The position numbers were made by a program, and so were the translations under genes. Of a DNA stretch of 64,000 nt, positions 1 to 10,235 are shown one piece after another. The stretch's first letter is position 1; every line of letters begins with the position of its first letter. The notes under the pieces were generated by a model. The model was not told the origin of the DNA. It did no database searches and was given only the letters and a program-made list of their open reading frames with translations. Origin of the DNA: CAVWSM01 sp963757805 (GTDB taxonomy: Bacteria; Actinomycetota; Actinomycetes; Jiangellales; Jiangellaceae); the NCBI GenBank assembly GCA_963757805.1, contig CAVWSM010000013.1:1-64000 (forward strand), given 5' to 3'.

Positions 1-396
1 GCGCGGTAGTCGACGACTTCGCAACTGCGCGGGCGACCGGCTTCGCCTCCACGGCCTCCGGCGCCTCCACGGGCGCCGAAGCAGCGGTCGCATCGACCCC
101 ACCACCGCCACCGCCGCCACCGGCGGTCACGACCTCACCGACGGCCAGCCCACCGGCCAGCAACGCGGCCGGCACGGCGATCCGCTTGCCGTCGATCGGC
201 CCGAAGTTCAAGTGCCGCGCGCGCCACTCGCGCCGGAGGCGCGACCGCGAAGCGGAGTTGTCCCACGGCTCACCCGAGGTCAGGTCGCGGGAGGCGAAGT
301 CGACCGTGGGGCGCAGGCCGCGCCGCGCCTGGGAGCGCGCAATCGACTCCTCCCAAATTCATCGGACGCGAGATCGCGCCAGCCGTCGTCCATCAT
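1..396 (-). CDS. N-terminal part of an unidentified protein with a Gly-rich hydrophobic segment (partial, frameshifted)
   Basis: Read on the minus strand, an ATG at 394-396 follows an AAAGGGA-type ribosome binding site and opens with MMDDGWRDLASDEFG. About 14 codons later the frame must change once, near 345-360, to continue as a plausible protein (RSQARRGLRPTVDFASRDL). It then runs through an Ala/Leu/Val-rich stretch (RIAVPAALLAGGLAVGEVVT) followed by poly-glycine, and off the left edge. The hydrophobic stretch could be a membrane anchor. I do not recognise the family. The gene is divergent from the glycosyltransferase starting at 723. Confidence 0.4.
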
Positions 397-722
397 TCGA
401 AGATGTCCCTTTCTGCTGCCTACGAGGTGAGCTGACGGGCTCGCGCCAAAGAGCACGGCGCTACGCCGCGAAACGCGCGGCGATTCGCCCCTGCGGCCGA
501 AGCCGCATTCGGGTCCCCCGTTCCCCACCGGCAGGCGGCGGGGACTCGGCGATTGCGGGCGCAACCCTACTAACGGCCGAACAGAATCCCTGCAATTGCA
601 AGCGTTTCTTGCAGGACGCCGGTAACGCGGCCGCGCGCCCGGAGTTATGTCCCCGCGGTTATGGAGACCCGCGCCGGCGCAACTTCCGCTCCGGGAGCGG
701 ATTGCTAGCTTCGTGGCGCCGC
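397..722. other. Divergent intergenic region, nothing recognised
   Basis: This stretch lies between the divergent starts at 396 (minus) and 723 (plus). It should hold both promoters, but I see no convincing -35/-10 pair, operator palindrome or conserved RNA. Frame-hopping errors around it make small missed genes hard to exclude. Confidence 0.4.
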
Positions 723-2837
723 ATGCGCTACCGCCTCGACCGCCTGGTCGCCTACCTGCGCGACCTGTTCAGCGATCTGCCGCGGCGGGTGGTGCTCACC
801 GTCCAGTACCACGGCTGGCGCGAGCTGATCGTCCGCGTCGCGACGTTCCCGCTGCGGCTCACGCCGTGGGGCCCGGAGCTCGCCGCGGCGCCGCGCCACC
901 CGCTGGGCGATGGCCGCGCGACTGGTACCGCCGCAACGGCAGGCCCGTCGCCGTCGTCATCCCCCACTACGGCGACGCCCAAGCTGGCGTCCAGGCCGTC
1001 GAGTCGATCAAGGCGCACGACCAAGCCGAGCGCGGCGACGATCGTCGTCGCCGACGACGGCTCGGCGCCCGAGCACGTCGCAGCGCCTGCGCGAGGTCGA
1101 GGGCATCACGCTGGTCGAGAGCCCGGCCGGCAACACGGGCTTCGCCGCCAACTGCCAACCGCGGGCATCGCGCGCCGCCGGGCGACGGACGTCGTGCTGC
1201 TGAACTCCGACGTGATCGCCCATGCCGGGCTGGCTCGAGCAGCTCCAGTACGCCGCCTACCGCGACGCGCGACGTCGGCATCGTCGGGCCCGAAGCTGCT
1301 CTACCCCGACGGCACGATCCAGTCGGCGGGCACGCTACCGCAACCCGGGCGCGCCGGAGTGGTTCGACCACCGCTACCGCTTCACGCCCGGCCGACCACG
1401 GCCCGGCCAACGTGCCGCGCCGACGTGCTCGCCGATGACCGGCGCCGCGCATGTACATCAAGCGCGACGACGCTCGACGCGATCGGCGCTGTTCGACGAG
1501 GCGCTACGGGATGGCCTACGAGGACGTCGACTGTGCCTGCGCGCGTGGGAGGCCGGGCTGCGCGTCGATCTACGCGCCCGGCCGCACGCTCACCCACCTC
1601 GAGTCGAAGACGCGCGGCGATCGAGCCAGGGCGAGCGCGAGCTCGCTCGCAGCGCGTCTTCTGGGAGCGCTGGGGCGACTGGTTCGACGCGCCGCGACGT
1701 GCGCACGCGCCGACGGGCGCGCTGCGGATCGTCTACGTGACGGAGGACACCGGCGTCGGCGGCGGCCACCGCGTGGTCTTCGAGCACCTGAACGGCCTCG
1801 CCGACGCGCGGCCACGAGTGCCGAGCTGTGGACGCTCGACGGCGGCGCGCCGGACTGGTTCGACCTCGAGGTCCCGGTGCGCGCGTTCGAGGACTACGAC
1901 GAGCTGGCCGAGCGCGCTCGAGCCGGTCGACGCGATCAAGGTCGCGACCTGGTGGGACACCGCGCGCGCCGGTGTGGCAGGCGTCCGTGCGCACGGGCAT
2001 CCCCGTCTACTTCGTGCAGGACATCGAGACCTCGCTACTACCCCGACCAGCCCGAGCGCGCACGGCGCGCGTGCTGGCCAGCTACCGCGCACGAGTTCCG
2101 CTACCTGACGACGTCGCAGTGGGTCGCCGACCGGCTGCGCGAGCTGCGGCGTCGAGCCCGGCGATCGTCCCGCCCGGGCATCGACCTCGAGCCGCTTGCA
2201 CCCGCTGCCCGGCGTCGAGCGCGAGGACGACGTCGCTGCTCGCGCTCGGCCGCACCAACCCGCTGAAGAACTTCCCGCTGACGCGCGACGCGCTGGCGCG
2301 TCGCTGCCCGAGGCCGCGCCCGCAGCTGTGGCTGTTCGGCATCGAGCCCGAGCTGGGCGAGCGAGCTCGGCGCGCGCTACTTCGAGCGGCCGAGCGACGC
2401 CGAGGTCAACGAGCTGCTCAACCGCGCCACCGCGTTCGTCCAGACCTCGCGCCACGAGGGCTTCTGCCTGCCGCTGCTCGAGGCGATGGCGGCGGGCGCG
2501 CCGGTCGTCTGCACGGACGCCCACGGCAACCGCGACTTCTGCCGCGACGGCGAGAACTGCCTGATGGTCGGACGACGACCCGGACGCGGTGGCGCGCGGC
2601 GATCGAGCGGCTGTTCGGCGACGCCGAGCTGCGCGCGCGGCTGGCCGAGGCCGGCCGGCGGACCGCGGCCGAGTACGAGCTGGCAGGAAGCTCGACGAGG
2701 TCGAGCGCTTCTTCACCGAGGTCGCGGGCGCAGCGTCGCGGGCGGCGCTCGCTCCGCCCACATCGCCGAGTGGTCGCTCAGCCGTCTCGCGCCACCGTGC
2801 AGTACTCGCAGCAGGCCGAGCCGGCGACACGATGTGA
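723..2837 (+). CDS. Two-domain glycosyltransferase (GT2 + GT4), heavily frameshifted
   Basis: Stitching the three plus frames gives one protein. After a leader starting MRYRLDRLVAYLRDLF comes a family 2 domain with VAVVIPHYGDAQ, IVVADDGSAP, the GNTGFAANCNRG signature, LLNSDV as the DxD-like site, and GMAYEDVDLCLRAWEAG. A family 4 domain follows: VYVTEDTGVGGGHRVVFEHL, LLALGRTNPLKNFPLTRDA, and the C-terminal EGFCLPLLEAMAAGAPVVC (E-x7-E) nucleotide-sugar site. It would transfer two sugars in turn onto a surface glycan, or act as a sugar-specific transferase with an accessory domain, in the cytosol. At least ten indels break it; ERFFTEVA near 2,720 is the last certain piece. It converges on the next gene. 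Confidence 0.75.
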
Positions 2838-3467
2838 TCGAGCCGCCACGACTTGCGGTTGGCGAACATGTACGACCGGTCCGCGCTGTACCGTGCAGCG
2901 CGCGGAAGCGTCCTCCACGAGCCGGGAGTCCGACAGCAGCAGCTCGGCGCGTCGTGCGCTCGCCGTAGTCGGGCCGGATGGCCGGAGCGCGTGCGCGCGA
3001 ACGTCTGGATCTGGCCCTCGCGGCTCTCGTAGGGGGCGTGTTGAAGTCGCCGCGACGATCCGTGCAGTCGTCGTGGGCGGCAGCGCGCGCGGCAGCGCCT
3101 CGAGCGTGCGCACCTTGACCGGTCGGGCTTGCCGCTGAGCGGAGCGTGCAGCGTGTGGACCTCGATGCCTGCCGTACGCACCCCCAGGTGCCGCTCGGGC
3201 CACGGCAGGCCGTCCACCGGCGCCACGTCGACCGGGTCGCGCGACGCGATCAGCAACGGCCAGCCGCCGCGAGCCGACGGATCCGCGAGCCACGGACTGG
3301 CGCGACCGCCATGCCAATCTGCTCGAAAGCGGCGGTCCACGGCGCGATGGTCGTGGGCGTCACCTCCTGGAGGCACACCACGTCCCACGGCGGGCGAGAA
3401 CCGCCTCGATCTGGGGCGGCGACGCCCTTGACCCGCCCGGCGAGTTCCAGGTCAGGACTCGCGCCAC
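2713..3467 (-). CDS. Endonuclease/exonuclease/phosphatase (EEP) family protein, frameshifted
   Basis: The reconstructed minus-strand protein begins at a GTG (3465-3467) with VARVLTWNS. It carries the EEP hallmarks in order: LTWN (metal-binding Asn), WDVVCLQEV (catalytic Glu), GDFNTPYESREG (Asp/Asn pair), RLDHIV, and near the end LSDHSAMWAE with the catalytic Asp-His. The family hydrolyses phosphodiesters in DNA, sphingomyelin or inositol phosphates; the substrate here cannot be read. The start overlaps the last codons of the upstream glycosyltransferase (stop at 3452), so the two are translationally linked. Several single-base shifts (near 3400, 3050, 2830 and 2790) break the frame. Confidence 0.75.
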
Positions 3468-4231
3468 CGGCGCAGCTCCTGCTTGACCCGCGTGCGGACC
3501 TGGCGCCGCGGCCCCGGCGTGAGCGGGTGGCGCAGCACGAAGCCGGCGTACATCTTCAGCACGTCGCGCTCGCGCGGCCCCTCGTGCGTACGACTGCCCG
3601 CGCTCGGCTGCGGCCAGCGGTAGACGCGAGCGGCTGGTCGACGTAGGCGAACCGCCAGCCCGCGTGCGCGAGCTTCAGGTACAGGTGGTAGTCGTCGCAC
3701 ACCCAGCAGCCACTCGGCGTAGCCGCCGACGTCGCGCACGGCGTCGGTGCGCATCGTCACCGTGACCGACGCGATCGGGTTCTGCTCGGCGATCTTGGGG
3801 AACGTGTCCATCGGGTGCACCGACGGGTCGAGGATGATACGTCGCCTGCCCGTGCGGGATGGCCGATGATGCGCGCGTTGGTGTAGGCCAGCCCGACGCG
3901 CCGGGTCGTCGAAGCAGCGGCAGCACGCACTCCAGGTAGTCCGGCTCCCACAGGTCGTCGGCGTCGAGCTGCGAGACGAGCGGCGACCGCGCGGCGGCCA
4001 GCGCCGTGTTGCGCGCCGCCGGCGAGTTGCGGTTGCGCGGGTGGCGCAGCACGCGCAGCCGCTCGTCGCGGACGTCCGCGAGCGCCGTCGCGCGATCGGC
4101 GGGTCCGAGCCGTCGTCGACGACGATCACCTCGAGCTCGGCGACCGTCTGCGCGAGCGCCGACTCGACGCTCGCGCGGATCGTGCCGTGCGCGTTGTACG
4201 CCGGCATGATGACGCTGGTGCGGGGCTTCAT
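3452..4231 (-). CDS. Family 2 glycosyltransferase, frameshifted
   Basis: About 259 codons from ATG at 4229-4231. The N terminus MKPRTSVIMPAYNAHGTIRA and EVIVVDDGSDPP are the classic GT-A UDP-sugar half. QLDADDLWEPDYLECVLPL supplies the DxD-like metal site; NARIIGHP, FPKIAEQNPIASVTVTMR and DVGGYAEWLLG are typical acceptor-side segments. It probably adds one sugar to the glycan made by this cluster. At least four frame changes occur between 4100 and 3600. The end (QELRRWRES) overlaps the start of the EEP gene. Confidence 0.8.
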   Translation of the reverse strand: MKPRTSVIMPAYNAHGTIRASVESALAQTVAELEVIVVDDGSDPPIARRRSRTSATSGCACCATRATATRRRRATRRWPPRGRRSSRSSTPTTCGSRTTWSACCRCFDDPARRAGLHQRAHHRPSRTGRRRIILDPSVHPMDTFPKIAEQNPIASVTVTMRTDAVRDVGGYAEWLLGVRRLPPVPEARARGLAVRLRRPAARVYRWPQPSAGSRTHEGPRERDVLKMYAGFVLRHPLTPGPRRQVRTRVKQELRRWRES

Positions 4232-4257
4232 CGAGCCCCGCTTTGTACCGCCTGGCG

Positions 4258-5726
4258 TCAGCGCGCCGTGAACGGCTGGCTCGTCGAGCCCGGACTTCGC
4301 GCCGTTCAGACGCGGTCGCGCGGTAGGTGCGCCTTCGGGCCCGCGCAGCGGCGTGTAGAACATGCCCCGCGTGTCGGTGCGCACGTCGGCGACCCGCTTC
4401 CAGCTGCTGCCGACCTGCCGCTCGATCCGCACGGTCGTGCGGCCGCCCCGGTTGACGAGGCCCCAGAACAGCACGCCGCGCGCGACGTCGCGTCGGCGTA
4501 GAACGGGAACTTGAACGCGTCGAGCGCCGGCTTGCGGCGTCGCGTCGGGCCGCCGCCCTGGTACAGGCCGGTCGGGAACGCGTTGACTGGTCGTCGCAGC
4601 CCGTACCAGACGAGCGCCTCGAAGCGCAGCTTCCAGAGCCGGTAGGCGGTCTCCGACAGGTAGGCGGCCTGGCGCGACAGCGGCACGCCGAGCTGGCGGC
4701 CGTCGCCCGCCGATGCCCGGGCGGGTTGGAGAACCAGCGCGAACTCGGTGACCCACAGCTTCTTGCGGCCGCGCGGCGCGACGTTGCGCGCGCACCGCGA
4801 AGTCGAGCGTGCGCTTGATCGTCGGCCATGTTGCCGATCGCCGCGGCGTCGGGCGTGCCGGCCGTGGTCGTCGGCGTGCCGCCGAACGTGTACGGGTGCT
4901 GGGTCCAGACGTCGAACTTGGGCTTCGGGCACTCGCAGCCGCGCTTGTCGCGCAGGCTCTCGCCGCCCTTGCCGGTCAGGCACAGCATCGAGCGCATGAA
5001 GACCTGCGGGTCGACGTCGGTCGCGTGGCCGTTGTTGCCGTACGGGCCGAGGCCGGCGGCGAGCACGACGTTCGACCTGCTGACACGGCCTTGACCGCGT
5101 CGTAGCCCGCGTTCAGCAGCCGGACGTAGAGCCGGCGGGATGTCCGCCTTGCTTGCTGCGAGACGAGGTACTGGCCGAAGTTCGGCTCGTTCCACATCTG
5201 GAAGTAGCTGACCCGCGGCAGCGTGCTGCCCGGGTTCGCGGGTCCGGGAACGACCCGCTGTAGCGCGTGGCCAGCGCGTGCATGAAGTCGCCGTAGTCCT
5301 TGGCGTTCGGGCGGTAGGCGCCCGGCGTCGCCGGAGCGTTGCGCGCGGTCGGCGGCGTCGTCGCCCTCGGCCCAGCGGCGGCGCCTCGTAGCGTGGTGAT
5401 CAGCGGCTCGATGCCGCGCGCCGCGGCCGCGCGCACGAAGGCGTCGAGCTCGCGACCAGTTGTAGCTGCGGGTCGGCCGGGTTGCGCGCGTCGAAGCCGG
5501 CGGGCTTCTCGGTGCCGGCGGGCGCGATGCCGCGCCCAGTAGACCGTGTCGCGCGACGATCTGCGCGTCGGCGTCGCGGATCGCGTCGAAGCGGCCGGCG
5601 TCGCCGCCCGACGCCTCGGGCTCGTGGATGCCCATCTGGAACGGCGCAGTACGCCGCCGCCGGGGCCGCGAAGACGACCGCGAGCAGGCAGGCGAGCAGG
5701 ACTGTGGAGAGCTTCGGAAAAGGCAT
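4258..5726 (-). CDS. Secreted clan GH-A glycoside hydrolase (cellulase/xylosidase-like), frameshifted
   Basis: An ATG at 5724-5726 starts a signal peptide (MPFPKLSTVLLACLLAVVF, then AAPAAAYCA). The mature part reads FQMGIHEPEASGGDAGRFDAI, with two clan GH-A catalytic signatures: YFQMWNEPNFGQYL (acid/base Glu after Asn) and KKLWVTEFALV (nucleophile Glu). The C terminus ends SPGSTSQPFTAR in the correct frame. The length (~489 codons) suits GH5/GH39-like retaining enzymes acting outside the cell. Here it could trim or remodel the exported polysaccharide. Frame changes occur about every 100-200 bases. It lies 26 bases upstream of the GT2 gene on the same strand and is divergent from the exporter. 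Confidence 0.75.
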
Positions 5727-5815
5727 AGGTGCCTGATAACCGCCGCGCGCGGGGAGAGTTGCGGCGCGGCGGCCAAGCACCTTAGCGAGCCGACCCACCG
5801 GCTACATTCGTGGCG

Positions 5816-7069
5816 ATGAGCACTCCGTCAGACCAGCTTCCCGCGGTCGTCGTCGACTCGGTCTCGAAGCAGTTCCGCGTGCCGCGCGAGCAGCGTCCAC
5901 ACGCTCAAGGAGCGCGCCCTGCACCCGTTCCGCGGCGCCGGGCACGAGCACCTTCGAGGCGCTCAAGGACGTCTCGTTCAGCGTCCAGCCGGGCGAGTTC
6001 TTCGGCATCGTCGGGCGCAACGGGTCGGGCAAGTGCACGCTGCTCAAGTGCCTGGCCGGGATCTACCGGGCCGACGACGGCGAGATCTACGTGAACGGCC
6101 GGCTGTCGACGTTCATCGAGCTGGGCGTCGGCTTCAACCCCGACCTCGCGGCGCGCGACAACGTCGACGCTGAACGCGATCATGCTCGGCCTGTCGCCGA
6201 AGGAGGCGCGCGCGCGCTTCGACCAGGTGATCGAGTTCGCCGAGCTCGAGGAGTTCGTCGACCTGAAGCTGAAGAACTACTCGTCGGGCATGCAGGTGCG
6301 GCTGGCGTTCTCGGTGATGATCCAGGCCGACGCCGACATGCTGCTGGTCGACGAGGTGCTCGCCGTCGGCGACGCGTCGTTCCAGCAGAAGTGCTTCGAC
6401 GTCTTCCAGGGGCTGAAGGACGCCGGCAAGACGATCCTGTTCGTCACCCACGACATGGGCGCGGTGCAGCGCTTCTGCGACCGCGCGCTGCTGATCGAGA
6501 GCGGCGAGGTGCAGATCATCGGCGAGCCCGACGCGCGTCGGCGACCAGTACGTCGAGCTGAACTTCGGCCGCGAGGCGCGGCGAGATCGCGCCGGGCGAG
6601 GAGGAGCGCTACGGATCGCAGGGCGCGCAGATCGTCGAGGCCTGGTTCGAGGACGAGCACGGCCAGCGCACGACGTCGCTGCCGCAGGGCAAGCCGTGCA
6701 CGTTCAAGGCGCGGGTCGAGTTCCGCGAGCGCATGGAGCACCCGGCCGTCGCGGTGCTGATCGAGAACGACCGCCACCACCCGCTGTTCGCCGCGTCGAC
6801 CGACGTGCTCAACAACGGCGAGACCGGCATCTTCGAGGCCGGCGAGTCGGCGGTCTTCACGCGTCGTCGTTCGAGAACGCGATCGCGCCCGGCCGCATCT
6901 ACGTGACGCCCTGGGTCGTGCACCGGCCGCGGCACCGAGCTGGCCGACCGCCGCCCGCGCATGGTCACGGCGCTCGTGACCGGCGCGCACGTCACCGGCG
7001 GGCTGGTCGACCTGCCGCACGACGTCGCGCTCGAGCGCGCGCGGCGCCGAGGCCGAGGTGCCCGCGTGA
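5816..7069 (+). CDS. Wzt-type ABC transporter ATP-binding protein for polysaccharide export
   Basis: From ATG 5816 the protein begins MSTPSDQLPAVVVDSVSKQF. It has Walker A GRNGSGKCTLLKCLAG, the Wzt-typical LSTFIELGVGFNPDL, signature YSSGMQVRLAFSV, Walker B ADMLLVDEVLAVGD and the switch His in LFVTHDMGAV. A C-terminal domain of ~130 residues (GSQGAQIVEAWFEDEHGQRT through YVTPWVVHR) matches the carbohydrate-binding Wzt_C type that recognises the finished glycan. The Walker A Ser is Cys here (TGC for AGC), which may be a base error. Frame changes near 5900, 6170, 6537, 6860 and 6930. Its stop overlaps the permease start as GTGA. Confidence 0.85.
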
Positions 7070-7928
7070 GCGCCGCAGCCCGCAGCTCGGCCGGCCGATC
7101 CGCGGGCCGTCGGCGCTCGGCGGCGACCTCGCGCCGCTTCGTCCACCTGACCCGCACGCTCGCGGTGTCGCGACTTCAGGCTGCGCTTCTTCGGCTCGGT
7201 GCTCGGCTACTTCTGGCAGCTGATGCGGCCGCTGCTGCTGTTCGGCGTGCTCTACCTCGTCTTCACGCAGGCGATCAAGCTCGGCGCGGAGGTCAAGTTC
7301 TTCCCCGTCGTGCTGCTCACGAGCATCGTGCTCTACACGTTCTTCGCCGAGGCGACGAGCGGCGCGGTGATCGTCGGTGGTCGACCGCGAGCAGCTCGTG
7401 CGCAAGATCCAGTTCCCGCGGCTCGTGATCCCGACGACGGCGGTGCTCACCGCGTCGTTCAACCTCGGCGCTCAACTTCCTCGTCGTGCTCGTCTTCGCG
7501 TTCGCCTCGGGCGTCGCGGCCGCACGCGCACCTGGATCCAGGTGCCGTTCCTGATCGCTGCTGCTGCGGCGCGCTGTCGATGGGCATCGCGACGCTGCTG
7601 TCGGCGCTGTACGTGCGCTTCCGCGACGTCAAGCCGATCTGGGACGTGCTGCTGCAGGTGCTGCTCTACGGGTCGCCGGTGATCTACGCGATCGAGACGA
7701 TCGAGACGCGCCAAGGCGCAGCGAGATCATCATGCTCAACCCGCTCGGCGGCGATCCTGCAGCAGATGCGCCACGCGCTGATCGACCCGACGCGCGCCGA
7801 CCGCCGCGGAGGCGGCGGGCGGCGCGGACCGGCTGCTCGTGCCGCGGGGCGATCATCGTCGGGCTCGTGATCGCTCGGGCTTCTGGTACTTCAACCGCGA
7901 GGCGCCGCGGATCGCCGAAGAGCTCTAG
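7066..7928 (+). CDS. Wzm-type ABC-2 permease for polysaccharide export, frameshifted
   Basis: GTG at 7066 overlaps the stop of the ATPase gene. The stitched protein has the ABC-2 permease pattern: a basic N terminus, FRLRFFGSVLGYFWQLMRPL, LLFGVLYLVFTQAIKLG, FFPVVLLTSIVLYTFFAEAT, EQLVRKIQFPRLVIPTTAVL, SMGIATLLSALYVRFRDVKP and LLYGSPVIYAIE, about six membrane helices. It ends FNREAPRIAEEL. Together with the preceding gene it would move an undecaprenyl-linked glycan across the membrane. Frame changes near 7170, 7375, 7470 and 7700-7880. The TAG stop at 7926-7928 interlocks with the opposing methyltransferase stop at 7925. Confidence 0.85.
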
Positions 7929-8621
7929 ACGCGGCGGAGCTTGGCCGCGAGCACGCCGGGCCGCAGTTCCCCGGATCGTCATACGGCATCGCCTCGCGCA
8001 GCGACTCGTCGAAGCCGGCCTCGGTGTCCAGGTAGCGCCGCTCGTCGACGACCTCGAACGCCGGCTGGAACAGCCGCGTCGACCTCCCAGCCGAACGTCT
8101 GCGGCTCGATCAGGCGGGCGCGGTGGTTGAGCTCGGTGGCAGCAGAAACAGGCCGCCGGGCCGCGTACGCGCGCGATCTCCGCGGCAGACGCGGTCACGT
8201 CGTCGACGTGGTCGAGCGAGTTGAACGACCCGACCACGTCGAACGACGCATCGGCGAACGGCATGCCCTCGGCCACCCCGATGACGTAGTCCATCGCCTC
8301 GGTGTCGATGCCCAGGCGCAGGTAGTACTCGGCCAGCGGGTCGAGCCCGACGCGCACCGCGGCGTCGTGTCGCCCAGTCGAGCGACCCGCGCGGCCCACA
8401 GCCGACGTCCAGGATCCGCTTGCCCCGGTACCAGTCGCGCTCGATGCCGAACACCTCGGTGTAGGCCCACTCCCGCAGGCCGTCGCCGATGCGGGGCCGC
8501 CCCTTGCCTGCCAGAAGCGCAGCTCGTCGCGCCGGCCGAGCATGCGCCAGGCCGCGGAACGGGCCTGCAACCGCGCAGTCCCGGGCGCATCAGCGGCCGC
8601 AGCAGGCGCGCGCGCGGTCAT
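7925..8621 (-). CDS. Class I SAM-dependent methyltransferase, frameshifted
   Basis: The ATG at 8619-8621 sits in an ATGA overlap with the preceding phosphodiesterase gene. In sequence it shows WAYTEVFGIERDWYRGKR, motif I ILDVGCGPRGSLDWA, VGLDPLAEYYLRLGID, AEGMPFADASFDVVGSFNSL (motif II/post-I acidic pair), LDHVDDV, TRPGGLFLL (motif III) and a C-terminal AKLRRV. About 232 codons, the usual size for UbiE/COQ5-like methyltransferases. In this operon it is likely to methylate a sugar or glycan end group, possibly terminating chain growth. Several frame changes between 8500 and 8000. Confidence 0.75.
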
Positions 8622-10235
8622 CGGCGAAGCGGCCCGGCCCACGCGTCGTCGACGGCGTCGGTGGCGACCGTGCGCACCGGCGCAGGTCGTCGGCCAGCAG
8701 CTCGTCGAGCACGCGGCCCTCCATGTCGTCGGGGACCGCCCCGCCGAGCAGGTGCATCAGCGTGGGCGCAAGTCGCCGGCGCGCCCGTCGGCGACTGTCG
8801 CCCCGGCGCCGGACGTGGGCGCCGTGCAGCGTCAGCCAGCCCGCCGAGTTGTGCTCGGTGGCCCGCCAGCCGTCGGTGCGCCTCGGCCAAGACGCCGGCG
8901 CGCGGGTGCGCGGATCGAGCGCACCACGACGTCGCGGTTGAAGCGCACGAACAGGTCGGGCATGGCGCCGGCCCGCGGTCCGGGCACCACGTCGGCGGCG
9001 CGCTCGACCTGCGACGATCGCCGGCTCGCCCGTGGCGGCGTCGCGTGCAGCCAAAGCTCGCGGGTGATCTCGGCCAGCAGCTCCTCGTGCTCGCGGCCCG
9101 GTTCGACGATCCCGTCCTGCTCGCGGCCGCGGAGGTTGATGCGCACCAGGCCGACCCGGCCTCCATCTCCGCCCATGCGCGCGTCCGCGGTCCAGTCGGT
9201 CGACTCGGCCACAGCCGCTCAGCGTGAGCCTCCACAGCCTCGGGCGACATGAGCCGCGCGCGGACCCGGCGGGCCAGCGCTCGTGGAACGACGGTCAGCG
9301 CAGCGCGCCGCGCCAGCTCCATCCGGCGCGGTGCGCCCGAGGCCGGCGCCGGCACGTGGTACCAGCTCGGTAAGGAGCGCGGAAGCGCGTGCACGCCGTT
9401 GGTGTTGCGTGCGCAGCCCGATCCCGCTGAAGACCGCGACGGTCGTCGCCGGGCAGGGCGGCATCGACCAGCTCGCCGAGCGCGCGGTCGGCCTCGCGGT
9501 AGCAGCGCAGCAGAGCGTCCTCGAGCCCGCGGCCACGCGGCGCGGGCTCGAGCCGGCCGATGTCCCGGCGCGTACTGGTGGAACGCGTGGGCGGCGTGGT
9601 GGACCTCGGGGAACACGGCGACGACCGCGTCCCACGGGCGCTCGGCCATCAGCGCCTTGACGACCTCGGTCCTGCGCCGCGGTCATCGCCAGGATCGAGC
9701 GCAGCTGGCCGCGCGCGAGCAGCGGCCGGCCGGTCACCTCGCGGTTCATGTTGCGGGCGTAGCGGCCGTGCCGGGCGTTCAGCTCGCCGACCAGCTCGGG
9801 CGGCCACGATGCGCTGGTCACGCCGCCGCGCTGGCCCCAGTTGTGCACGTGGACCATCCCCTCCTCGCGCACGGGGGCGCTCCACGGGACGTCGAGCAGG
9901 ATCGTGCGCGACGGCCCGCTCGCGGGTGCGGCGTCGCCGCGCAGCAGCTCCCACCAGGGGCGGCGCCACGACCGTACGAGCATCCGCCGCGGCACGTAGG
10001 AGCCGGGGTACGGCGCGCGCCAGTGGTAGACGCCGTGCGTGCCGGGAGTGCAGCCCGTGTGCAGGGTCGACCAGGCCGACTCGGGCATCCAGTCGCCGTC
10101 GGACTCGAGCGCCGCGGTCGCTCCCTCCCGCATGAGCCGGCCGAGCACGGGCAGCTCGCCCGCGTCGACCAGCCGCTGCATCAGCTCGCGATCGGTCGCG
10201 TCGAGGGCGACGGCCAGGACGCGCCGCTCGCTCAC
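8618..10235 (-). CDS. Type I phosphodiesterase/nucleotide pyrophosphatase-family protein, copy 1 (frameshifted)
   Basis: Starts with GTG at 10233-10235, overlapping the stop of copy 2. The N terminus RRVLAVALDATDRELMQRL carries the first metal Asp. ESAWSTLHTGCTPGTHGVYHW is the nucleophile loop of the alkaline-phosphatase superfamily. Then follow FPEVHHAAHAFHQYAPG (metal His/Asp-type segment), RNTNGVHALPR, and a C-terminal domain with DGIVEPGREHEELLAEI, PDLFVRFNRDVVVR and LAPTLMHLLGGAVPDDMEGR. The family cleaves phosphodiester or pyrophosphate bonds, or transfers phospho-groups. ~539 codons. Frame is clean from 10235 to ~9680, then changes repeatedly. Confidence 0.75.

Noticed and set aside
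1733..3388. 551-codon minus-strand open frame
   Set aside because: It is a composite: only its first part (3388 to ~2830) contains pieces of the EEP protein. The rest is antisense to the plus-strand glycosyltransferase and has shadow composition (Arg/Ala/Ser only).
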